From contig JANOBJ010000031.1 of assembly GCA_031411575.1 (NCBI GenBank), positions 1 through 6,504 on the forward strand: a stretch of 6,504 bases of DNA, given 5' to 3'. Position numbers and translations under genes: made by a program. Source of the stretch: JANOBJ01 sp031411575. Its GTDB lineage: Bacteria > Pseudomonadota > Gammaproteobacteria > Burkholderiales > Burkholderiaceae_C. The notes beneath the pieces are model-generated. The model made no database searches, was not told the DNA's origin, and was given only the letters and a program-made list of their open reading frames with translations. Of this stretch, positions 1 to 5,425 are shown in pieces. Numbering within the stretch: the first letter of the stretch is position 1; each line of letters opens with the position of its first letter.

Positions 1-40
1 GACTTCCAAGGTGTATATTGGTTTCGTTGAGGAAATTTTC

Positions 41-1477
41 ATGAGCCAGAAACTCAAGATAGCAGGCTGGATTTCGATTGGCGCGCTGGCCGGCGCGCTC
101 ACCACCGTTTCGCTGCAAACCGTCGCCCGCGGCGCGCTGGCGCCGTTGCCGCTTGAAGAGCTGCAACAGCTGGCCGCCGTCTTTGGCATGGTCAAGAGCG
201 ACTATGTGGAGCCTGTGGACGAGAAAAAGCTCATCACCGACGCGATCTCGGGCATGGTCGCCAGCCTCGACCCGCATTCCCAGTACTTCGACAAGAAGTC
301 GTTCAAGGAATTCCGCGAAGGCACCTCGGGCCGCTTCGTCGGCGTGGGCATCGAGATCACGCAGGAAGACGGCCTGGTCAAGGTGGTGTCACCGATCGAA
401 GGCTCGCCGGCTTTCCGCGCCGGCCTCAAGACCAATGACCTGATCACCAAGATCGACGACACCGCCGTCAAGGGCCTGTCGCTCAACGAAGCCGTCAAGA
501 AAATGCGCGGCGAGCCCAACACCAAGGTGATGCTCACCATCTTCAGGAAGGACGAGAACCGCAGCTTCCCCGTCACCATCACGCGCGAAGAAATCCGCAC
601 GCAGTCGGTGCGCGGCAAGGTGGTCGAGCCCGGCTACGGCTGGATTCGCCTCTCGCAGTTCCAGGAGCGCACGGTGGACGATTTTGCCCGCAAGGTCGAA
701 GAGATCTACAAGGCCGAACCCAACCTCAAGGGCCTGGTGCTCGATTTGCGCAACGACCCGGGTGGCCTGCTCGATTCAGCCGTGGCGATTTCGGCCGCGT
801 TCCTGCCTGAGAATGTGACCGTGGTGTCCACCAATGGCCAGCTGGCCGAAAGCAAGTTCGTCTACAAGGCGTCGCCCGAGTTTTACGCCCGTCGCGGTGG
901 CGGTGACCCGCTTCGCCGCCTGCCGGCCGCCTTGAAGACCGTGCCGCTGGTGGTGCTGGTGAACGAAGGCTCGGCTTCGGCCAGCGAAATCGTGGCCGGC
1001 GCCCTGCAAGACCACAAGCGCGCCGCCATCCTGGGCAGCCAGACCTTCGGCAAGGGCTCGGTGCAGACGGTTCGTCCGCTCGGCCCCGATACCGGCCTCA
1101 AGCTCACCACTGCGCGCTACTACACGCCCAGCGGCAAGTCGATCCAGGCCAAGGGCATCGTGCCCGACGTGATGATCGACGAGAGCGAAGAAGGCAACAT
1201 CTTCTCGCTGCTGCGCACCCGCGAGGCTGATCTGGACAAGCATCTGGGCAGCGGTCAGGGCACCGAGGTCAAGGACCCAGCGCGCGAGAAAGCGCGTGAC
1301 GAGGCCCGCAAGAAGGCCGAGGAAGAAGCCAAGAAGCCCCAGGTCGAGCGCAAGATGCCCGAGTTCGGCACCGACAAGGACTTCCAGCTGGTGCAGGCCC
1401 TGAACCAGCTCAAGGGCCGCCCGGTACTCATCAGCAAGACCATGACCGAGCGCAAGGAAGAGAAAAAAGAAAATTGA
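41..1477 (+). CDS. ctpA: S41 family C-terminal processing peptidase (CtpA/Prc type)
   Basis: Periplasmic serine protease, 478 aa, of the tail-specific protease family that trims or degrades envelope proteins from their C-termini. Residues about 8-27 form one hydrophobic segment (signal peptide or membrane anchor). A PDZ domain covers roughly 96-183 (GRFVGVGIEI onward) and the S41 catalytic domain roughly 190-385. The catalytic set is visible: Ser313 in GSASASEI, Lys338 in TFGKGSVQ and Gln342; the 25-residue Ser-Lys and 4-residue Lys-Gln spacings match E. coli Prc (S430, K455, Q459) as I recall them. Residues about 410-437 are a Lys/Glu/Arg-rich, probably helical tail. The ATG at 41 is chosen because GAGGA (29-33) lies 7 nt before it; an in-frame GTG at 11 would add ten residues ahead of the signal segment and lacks such a site. 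The length suits bacterial CtpA, shorter than E. coli Prc. The natural substrate cannot be read from the sequence. Confidence 0.95.
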   Translation: MSQKLKIAGWISIGALAGALTTVSLQTVARGALAPLPLEELQQLAAVFGMVKSDYVEPVDEKKLITDAISGMVASLDPHSQYFDKKSFKEFREGTSGRFVGVGIEITQEDGLVKVVSPIEGSPAFRAGLKTNDLITKIDDTAVKGLSLNEAVKKMRGEPNTKVMLTIFRKDENRSFPVTITREEIRTQSVRGKVVEPGYGWIRLSQFQERTVDDFARKVEEIYKAEPNLKGLVLDLRNDPGGLLDSAVAISAAFLPENVTVVSTNGQLAESKFVYKASPEFYARRGGGDPLRRLPAALKTVPLVVLVNEGSASASEIVAGALQDHKRAAILGSQTFGKGSVQTVRPLGPDTGLKLTTARYYTPSGKSIQAKGIVPDVMIDESEEGNIFSLLRTREADLDKHLGSGQGTEVKDPAREKARDEARKKAEEEAKKPQVERKMPEFGTDKDFQLVQALNQLKGRPVLISKTMTERKEEKKEN

Positions 1478-1582
1478 CCCACCCCCGAGGCGCCTGCGGC
1501 CCCTCCCCCTCAAGGAGGCGCACCTGGCGGTCCGGCAAAGCCGGTCCCGCAGGCGCTCTGGCAGGGGCCACGCGCGGTGGGT
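1478..1582. repeat. Dyad-rich intergenic element, REP-like
   Basis: This GC-rich stretch starts at the base after the ctpA stop. It is built of nested inverted repeats: CCCACC (1478-1483) with GGTGGG (1576-1581); GCGCCTGCGG (1490-1499) with CCGCAGGCGC (1547-1556), a perfect 10-bp pair; GGCCCCT (1498-1504) with AGGGGCC (1563-1569); and small inner hairpins CCTC-AAG-GAGG (1508-1518) and CCGGC-AAA-GCCGG (1532-1544). The overall wording resembles a dispersed intergenic repeat I remember from Comamonadaceae genomes; that resemblance is from memory. A transcript through it would fold strongly and could protect the ctpA mRNA 3' end. Confidence 0.6.
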
Positions 1583-1587
1583 GAAAC

Positions 1588-1626
1588 AGGCCGGATGTCC
1601 GTGAAGGGCACCGGCCTTTCTTCTTT
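1588..1626 (+). terminator. Candidate intrinsic terminator between ctpA and moeB
   Basis: AGGCCGG (1588-1594) pairs with CCGGCCT (1611-1617). After one bulged A (1595), TGTCC (1596-1600) pairs with GGGCA (1606-1610) with one T-G wobble, leaving the loop GTGAA. The stem is followed directly by the pyrimidine tail TTTCTTCTTT (1617-1626). It would end the ctpA transcript. It sits 17 nt before the moeB start codon, so it could instead act as a leader or attenuator hairpin. Confidence 0.65.
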
Positions 1627-1630
1627 GCGG

Positions 1631-1637
1631 TGAAAAT
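1631..1637 (+). promoter_or_regulatory. Possible -10 element for a leaderless moeB transcript
   Basis: TGAAAAT ends 6 nt before the moeB ATG, and no strong Shine-Dalgarno sequence lies between it and the terminator tail. If GAAAAT served as a -10 box, transcription would begin at or next to the start codon and the mRNA would be nearly leaderless. No convincing -35 box is present at the expected distance (1609-1614 reads CACCGG), so this is weak. Confidence 0.2.
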
Positions 1638-1643
1638 CCCCGC

Positions 1644-2399
1644 ATGACCGATGACCAGTTGCTGCGCTACTCCCGCCACATCCTGCTGGACGAGATCGGC
1701 ATTGAAGGCCAGGCGCGCATCCTGGGTGCGCACGCGCTGGTGATTGGCGCGGGCGGGCTGGGCTCGCCGGTGGCGCTGTACCTGGCGTCAGCGGGCGTCG
1801 GCCACCTCACGCTGGTGGACGACGATACCGTCGATCTCACCAACCTGCAGCGCCAGATCGCCCACCGCACCGCCACGGTGGGCCAACCCAAGGTCAAGTC
1901 CGCGATGCAGGCGATCCACGCGCTGAATCCGGACGTGCAGGTGACGCCCGTGCGCGCGCGTGCCGACGCGGCCCTGCTCGACCAACTGGTCAAAGAGGCC
2001 GATGTGGTGCTGGATTGCTGCGACAACTTTGCCACGCGCCACGCCATCAACGCGGCCTGCGTGGCGCACCAGACGCCGCTGGTCTCCGGCGCGGCGATCC
2101 GGTTTGACGGGCAGGTCACGGTGTTTAACCCGCGCGACGCGGCATCGCCCTGCTACGCCTGCGTGTTCCCGCCGGACGCGGCGTTCGAGGAAGCGCAGTG
2201 CGCGACGTTGGGCGTGTTTGCGCCGCTGGTCGGCATCATCGGCGCGATGCAGGCGGCCGAAGCCCTGAAACTGCTCACCGGCGCCGGCACACCGCTCACC
2301 GGGCGCTTGTTGATGCTCGACGGCCGCAGCATGCAGTGGGACGAGATCGGCGCGCCACGCCAGCCCGGCTGCCCGGTCTGCGGCGCGCCCCACGGCTGA
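1644..2399 (+). CDS. moeB: HesA/MoeB/ThiF family adenylyltransferase (molybdopterin-synthase or ThiS activating)
   Basis: Cytoplasmic E1-like enzyme, 251 aa, that uses ATP to adenylate the C-terminal glycine of a small sulfur carrier: MoaD for molybdopterin (MoeB) or ThiS for thiamine (ThiF). RYSRHILL at residues 8-15 matches the family N-terminus. The nucleotide loop GAGGLG is at 35-40, followed by LVDDDTVDLTNLQRQ (57-71). LDCCDNFATR (123-132) carries the Mg/ATP-binding Asp127. Two zinc-binding CxxC pairs are present, C170/C173 (CYAC) and C243/C246 (CPVC). Cys186, in QCATLGV, sits where the family has its E1-type cysteine. No rhodanese domain follows, so it is not MOCS3-like. Length fits both MoeB and ThiF. 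I prefer MoeB because homologues beside ctpA are usually so labelled; no moa or thi genes are in view to settle it. The ATG at 1644 has only a weak upstream GGTGA (1629-1633). Confidence 0.88.
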   Translation: MTDDQLLRYSRHILLDEIGIEGQARILGAHALVIGAGGLGSPVALYLASAGVGHLTLVDDDTVDLTNLQRQIAHRTATVGQPKVKSAMQAIHALNPDVQVTPVRARADAALLDQLVKEADVVLDCCDNFATRHAINAACVAHQTPLVSGAAIRFDGQVTVFNPRDAASPCYACVFPPDAAFEEAQCATLGVFAPLVGIIGAMQAAEALKLLTGAGTPLTGRLLMLDGRSMQWDEIGAPRQPGCPVCGAPHG

Positions 2400-2509
2400 T
2401 GTCACGGCTGACCCGGTCACCGTAACCAGTTGCTATTATTTATATAGCGAACTATGACCAGTGGAAGCGGACTACTGGCACTATTTGCTTGAAAATCCGA
2501 TCAAAACGC
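2400..2509. other. AT-rich convergent intergenic gap with two dyads
   Basis: This gap lies between the 3' ends of moeB (rightward) and the AsmA-like gene (leftward) and is visibly richer in A and T than the flanking genes. It holds GCTAT (2432-2436) / ATAGC (2444-2448) with a 7-nt loop, then CCAGT (2458-2462) / ACTGG (2474-2478) with an 11-nt loop, then CTATTTGCTTGAAAAT (2481-2496). The pattern recalls dispersed GCTAT...ATAGC intergenic elements I associate with Rhodoferax/Polaromonas-like genomes. It may serve as a two-way transcription end, although neither stem has a clean U-tract. A short tandem duplication, CACGGCTGA at 2391-2399 and 2403-2411, spans the moeB stop codon. Confidence 0.5.
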
Positions 2510-4519
2510 CTATTTGGCGCGGGCCGCTGCCGGCTGCGGCGTGGCGGCCACTTTCAGCACCTGCTGGCAATCGGCGTCCTTGCCCGGGCCGGTTTCCACC
2601 GTGGCTGCCAGGCCGAGCAGCGGGTTGACCAGGGCCAGCCCGATGGCCAGCCCGGCACGGCCGGCGAGCGCGGCCTTGTCGGGGCCGGCACGCGGCGTGT
2701 TGAAGGTGCCGCTGATCTTGAGCGGCGAGCGCAGGCTCAGGATGCTGCCGTCCTTGGGCCGTGGGCGCAGCGTGATGTCGAGCGTCTCGTTCAGCAGGCT
2801 GACGCGGCCACCGCCGGTAATCACGGTGTCCGACGTGTCCAGCACGATGGCCCGGCTTTCCATCACGCCGTTGGTCACGTCAAACGCCGCCGCCGCGCAC
2901 CGCAGCTGCACGTTCTGGTCGCCGCGCACCAGAAACTTGATGATCTCGCCGCCGTCCAGCCCCATGGTTTCGAGCAGCAGGTTGCTGATCTGGCCCTGCC
3001 CCATCAACAGCGCCACATTGCCCGACGAGCTGCCCAGCATCTGCGCCACGCTGTTGCCGCGCCCGCGCAGGTCGATCTTGCCGCTGAGTTTGCCAAAGCT
3101 GCTGCGGGTCGATTCGATGGTGGGGAACAGTCGATTGAGCTGCAGGCCTTCGACGTTGAAAATGGCCCGCACCGGCGCCGGGTTGGCCTCGGCGCTGATG
3201 CGAAGACTGCCCGCCATGCTGCCGCCCGCCACGCCCAGCTTCATCGGATCCAGATCCAGCACGCCGCTGCGCAGCCGCACACGCAGTTCGGCGCGGTCCA
3301 GCGGCAGTGCCCTGACGTGGGTGATGGCGGCAGCGGTGTAGCGCACATCGGCGTCCATGGCCTTGAGCCGTTCCAGGTCGAGGGTGGCGGTGGGCAGCAC
3401 GCGGCCCGCGGGCGCGCCGGCCACTTGACGCGCGGGTTTTGCGGTCGCTGGCGCGCCTGGCGGCGCGGCCACGGCGGCGGCGCTGCGCGGCTGCTCGGGC
3501 AAGCCGATCAGCGGTGCAAGGTCATCAAAATCGAGCGCGCGCGACTGCAGCGCGCCGGTCAGCAGGGGCACCGCCCTCGATTTGTCGTAGGCCAGTTCGC
3601 CCGCAATATCGGAGCGGCCGAGGGTTCCGCGCAGTTTGGTGAAGGTCCAGCGCGCGCCGGACTTGCCGGCGCGGCCACTCACGGCGTAGCGCGGCGTGGC
3701 CGGCAGCACCACGCCGACCACGGCGTACAGGTCGGCCAGGTTGGCGCCGCGCAAATCGAACGCCAGATCGGCGCCGTCCAGAGCCGACAGGCTGGCAACC
3801 GTGCCGGTAGCGCGCAGGGTGGTGCGCCCGATGGCAGCGTTCACCTCCAGCGGAAACGGCGCCTTCAAGGGCGCATCGAGCACCAGCACGCTGCCGGCGC
3901 GGCCGGTGGCCGAGAACGGCTGCCCCTTGAGGCGCCCCTTGGCCTGAAAGCCCAGCGGCAGCGGGGACGCGGCCGCGGCAGACACATCGAACGTGGCGCT
4001 GACGTCGGCGCCCTGTGCCGATGCCAGGAAGCGCAGTTCGCCACGGTCCACCGTGAGCGCGCCGATCATCGGCACCGAGGTTTCATCCGATCCGTCACGC
4101 GCCAGCGCCCAGGTGCGGCGACCATCGGGCTCCAGCTGCAGGCCCAGCCGCGGCTGGCTCAGCGCCAGATTGGGCATCTCCAGCCGGCCGCGCAGCAGCG
4201 GCAGCAGCGCCAGGTCAAACTCGACCACGTCGGCGCGGATCAGCTCGGGCTCACGCGCCCACGAAGGATTGGCGAACACCAGGCCGTCCAGCCGAACGCG
4301 GGTGGTCCAGCCGGGTTTGACGCCCAGCTGGCGCGTGATCTCGAAGTGTCGACCGGTGCGTTCGCTCACATAGCGGTTGAGCGGCGCGCGCAGCACGTCC
4401 CAGGGAAACAGCAGCACCACCATCACCAGCGCCACCACCACGGCGCCGATCGCCAGCAGGATTTGGGTCAGCAGCCGCGCCGGGGCTCGTGGGGTGTTGG
4501 GCGAGGCTGCTTCGGTCAT
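2510..4519 (-). CDS. AsmA family envelope protein
   Basis: Predicted inner-membrane-anchored periplasmic protein, 669 aa. One membrane segment (about 16-38) follows a short cytoplasmic N-terminus. Then comes AsmA-type N-terminal sequence (LNRYVSERTGRHFEI at 47-61, a conserved family opening) and long stretches of alternating beta-strand pattern. A Pro/Ala-rich linker at about 340-375 separates the two halves. The C-terminal AsmA-type region includes GKLSGKIDLRGRGNSVAQML (476-495), a stretch around GGGRVSLLNETLDITLRPRP (569-588) and a tail with NPLLGLAATVETGPGKDADC (632-651). Relatives (AsmA, YhdP, TamB) are linked to outer-membrane assembly or lipid transport; the exact role of this member is unknown. 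The ATG at 4519 is chosen because the membrane segment follows naturally. An in-frame ATG at 4576 would add 19 residues and overlap the preceding small gene. No good Shine-Dalgarno sequence precedes 4519, which suggests translational coupling to that gene, whose stop is 16 nt upstream. Confidence 0.88.
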   Translation of the reverse strand: MTEAASPNTPRAPARLLTQILLAIGAVVVALVMVVLLFPWDVLRAPLNRYVSERTGRHFEITRQLGVKPGWTTRVRLDGLVFANPSWAREPELIRADVVEFDLALLPLLRGRLEMPNLALSQPRLGLQLEPDGRRTWALARDGSDETSVPMIGALTVDRGELRFLASAQGADVSATFDVSAAAASPLPLGFQAKGRLKGQPFSATGRAGSVLVLDAPLKAPFPLEVNAAIGRTTLRATGTVASLSALDGADLAFDLRGANLADLYAVVGVVLPATPRYAVSGRAGKSGARWTFTKLRGTLGRSDIAGELAYDKSRAVPLLTGALQSRALDFDDLAPLIGLPEQPRSAAAVAAPPGAPATAKPARQVAGAPAGRVLPTATLDLERLKAMDADVRYTAAAITHVRALPLDRAELRVRLRSGVLDLDPMKLGVAGGSMAGSLRISAEANPAPVRAIFNVEGLQLNRLFPTIESTRSSFGKLSGKIDLRGRGNSVAQMLGSSSGNVALLMGQGQISNLLLETMGLDGGEIIKFLVRGDQNVQLRCAAAAFDVTNGVMESRAIVLDTSDTVITGGGRVSLLNETLDITLRPRPKDGSILSLRSPLKISGTFNTPRAGPDKAALAGRAGLAIGLALVNPLLGLAATVETGPGKDADCQQVLKVAATPQPAAARAK

Positions 4520-4535
4520 GGGAACAGCCGGGTGT

Positions 4536-4700
4536 TCATCGCAGGGCCGCGGCCGGTGTCGGTGGGCCGACACCATGCGCGGCCGGCCTGCTGGCGTCGA
4601 TCACGGTCAGATCCGCCTTGGCCGGCTCGCCAAACACCATCAGCGCGGCGGCGGCAAACGTCGCAGCGCACACCGCCAGTGATTCGAACAAGTGTTTCAT
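4536..4700 (-). CDS. Small exported peptide, function unknown, coupled to the AsmA-like gene
   Basis: Unrecognised 54-aa protein starting MKHLFESLAV. The ATG at 4700 is preceded on the minus strand by a strong Shine-Dalgarno AGGAG (plus-strand 4706-4710) at 5-nt spacing, the best ribosome site in this part of the window. Residues about 7-24 are hydrophobic and are followed by EPAKA-D, a plausible signal-peptidase I site after residue 29. That would leave a mature peptide of about 25 residues rich in Ala and Pro, beginning DLTVIDASRP. There is no lipobox. Third codon positions are mostly G or C, like the neighbouring genes. It lies in a different frame from the AsmA-like gene and stops 16 nt before its ATG, so the two are likely co-transcribed and coupled. 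It could be a true secreted peptide, a single-span membrane peptide, or a translated leader. It is supported by start signal, signal peptide and spacing, but by no known family. Confidence 0.6.
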   Translation of the reverse strand: MKHLFESLAVCAATFAAAALMVFGEPAKADLTVIDASRPAAHGVGPPTPAAALR

Positions 4701-4715
4701 GGGATCTCCTGCAGC

Positions 4716-4770
4716 CGGGTATCAGATGCTGGAGACCAGTTTGCGGCCGCAGCGGGCGCTCGGGTATCAG
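4716..4770. repeat. 10-bp direct repeat, two copies
   Basis: CGGGTATCAG occurs at 4716-4725 and again at 4761-4770, start to start 45 bp. The second copy forms most of the loop of a GGCGCT/AGCGCC inverted repeat (4755-4774). The proximal copy lies just upstream of the small-peptide ribosome site, so both copies sit in its promoter or leader zone. They may be binding sites for a regulator on one DNA face, or chance. Confidence 0.35.
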
Positions 4771-4822
4771 CGCCTGTCGGCAAACCGCGTCATCCCGCAC
4801 CTACAAACGGGCAACGCCGTCC

Positions 4823-4912
4823 TCCGGGGGCCGCAAGCGGCGCCCGGACCTCCGGCGCCAGCGCGCCGGCGTAGGCACTGTCCTACACACAGACGCTATG
4901 TGCGCTGGCACA
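4823..4912. repeat. Four consecutive inverted repeats upstream of the receiver gene
   Basis: In order: (1) TCCGGG (4823-4828) with CCCGGA (4843-4848), continued after a G-G mismatch by GCCGC-AA-GCGGC (4830-4841). (2) CCGGCGC (4852-4858) with GCGCCGG (4863-4869), 4-nt loop. (3) GTAGG (4871-4875) with CCTAC (4882-4886), 6-nt spacer. (4) TGTGC (4899-4903) with GCACA (4908-4912), 4-nt spacer. The first two look like RNA hairpins without a T-tract. The last two have the size of operators for dimeric DNA-binding proteins such as NarL-type regulators. Confidence 0.5.
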
Positions 4913-4921
4913 CTTAAGGCC
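4906..4921 (+). promoter_or_regulatory. Possible sigma-54 (-24/-12) promoter for the receiver gene
   Basis: TGGCAC (4906-4911) is a perfect -24 element. After 5 nt comes AGGC (4917-4920), which keeps the essential GC of the -12 consensus TTGC, with GG and GC separated by the canonical 10 nt. The TT of the -12 element is missing, and TGGCAC overlaps an inverted repeat, so a chance match is possible. It faces the receiver gene, about 95 nt before its GTG. Confidence 0.25.
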
Positions 4922-5013
4922 AAATTGAGGATACAGTTTGAAACTATGTAGTGGGCGCGTGGCTGCTGCAGCCCTGATGTGAGTTCACTCCAGGCAATGC
5001 AACAAAGAAGACC

Positions 5014-5412
5014 GTGGACTTGAGAACTTACATCGTCGAAGACAACCCGACCATCCTGGAGAATCTTGTCGAGACGCTTCAGGAGTTGACGTGTGTCCGG
5101 GCGATTGGCTCGGCGCAAACCGAATCCGACGGGCGCGCGCTGTTAACCCAGAACGGTGGCGACTGGGACCTGGCCATCGTGGACATCTTTCTGAAGCAAG
5201 GCAGCGGACTCGGCGTACTGGCGGCCTGCCGCGACCGGCGGCCCGATCAGCAGGTCGTGGTGCTGACCAACTACGCCACGGCCGACATGCGCAAACGCTG
5301 CCTTGAACTCGGCGCCAACGAGGTGTTTGACAAATCAAACGACATTGACGCGCTGATTGCCTATTGCACGGACCAGTGCAACGCCCCTGCACCCCCCGAC
5401 GCTCCCGGCTGA
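5014..5412 (+). CDS. Stand-alone CheY-like response regulator receiver
   Basis: Single receiver domain of 132 aa with no output domain. All phosphorylation residues are in place: the acidic pair E9/D10 (YIVEDN), the phospho-acceptor D57 (LAIVDIF), the switch Thr85 (VVVLTN) and Lys107 (VFDKSN). About 12 Pro/Ala-rich residues follow the domain at the C-terminus. The start is a GTG at 5014 with AAGAAG (5005-5010) before it at the rather short spacing of 3 nt; an in-frame TTG at 5020 has better spacing (9 nt) and would remove only two residues. It probably shuttles or drains phosphoryl groups, or signals by protein contact, with the kinase and DNA-binding regulator alongside. The partner is not shown by the sequence. 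It runs tail to tail with the NarL-type regulator, with no base between their stop codons. Confidence 0.88.
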   Translation: MDLRTYIVEDNPTILENLVETLQELTCVRAIGSAQTESDGRALLTQNGGDWDLAIVDIFLKQGSGLGVLAACRDRRPDQQVVVLTNYATADMRKRCLELGANEVFDKSNDIDALIAYCTDQCNAPAPPDAPG

Positions 5413-5425
5413 TCAGTCGATCAGC
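5408..5425. terminator. Hairpin spanning both convergent stop codons
   Basis: GCTGATC (5408-5414) and GATCAGC (5419-5425) form a perfect 7-bp stem with loop AGTC. It includes the TGA of the receiver gene (5410-5412) and that of the opposing regulator (5413-5415). On the plus strand TTGTTCTTG follows, a modest U-rich tail, so it may end the receiver transcript. No T-tract follows on the minus strand. Confidence 0.4.

Larger units (their letters stand above)
4701..5013. other. Divergent noncoding region between the small exported-peptide gene and the receiver gene
   Basis: No gene is supported in these 313 bp. It should hold the promoters of the leftward small-peptide/AsmA-like pair and of the rightward receiver gene, but no classical -35/-10 pair is convincing. 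It contains a 10-bp direct repeat CGGGTATCAG (4716-4725 and 4761-4770) and an inverted repeat GGCGCT/AGCGCC (4755-4760, 4769-4774). A run of four dyads covers 4823-4912. An AT-rich stretch (about 4914-4950) follows, after which the sequence leads to AAGAAG (5005-5010) just before the GTG start. An Arg-rich open frame at 4726-4917 lacks a ribosome site and is not called. Confidence 0.6.

Noticed and set aside
1..30. Possible 3' end of an upstream gene (frame 1 ends in TGA at 28-30; frame 3 ends at 42-44)
   Set aside because: Fewer than 15 codons are visible in either frame and neither can be identified, so no gene is called.
776..1645. 289-residue open frame on the minus strand opposite ctpA
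   Set aside because: It is a shadow of the ctpA codon pattern, runs across the dyad-rich intergenic element, and its product has no recognisable motif.
1788..2420. 210-residue minus-strand frame opposite moeB
   Set aside because: It is an antisense shadow of a gene whose catalytic and zinc motifs are all intact; the translation is Arg/His/Ala-rich.
2430..2458. Sigma-70-like pair TTGCTA, 17 nt, TATGAC in the convergent gap
   Set aside because: It would fire into the 3' end of the AsmA-like gene with no rightward gene to serve. The match is better explained by the AT-rich repeat element.
4520..4576. Longer AsmA-like start at the ATG at 4576
   Set aside because: The 19 added residues are His/Arg/Pro-rich and overlap the small-peptide gene, and they precede an N-terminus that is already complete.
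4726..4917. Rightward 63-residue frame in the 4701-5013 gap
   Set aside because: No ribosome site precedes it, the product is Arg/Pro-rich without a pattern, and it runs through the run of inverted repeats.
4925..4950. TTGAGG and TATGTA as -35 and -10 for the receiver gene
   Set aside because: The spacing is only 14 nt, outside the workable range.
2489..4951. 820-residue open frame on the plus strand opposite the AsmA-like gene
   Set aside because: It is antisense to a well-supported gene, its translation is His/Gln/Arg/Gly-rich with no domain, and such long antisense frames are common opposite GC-rich coding sequence.
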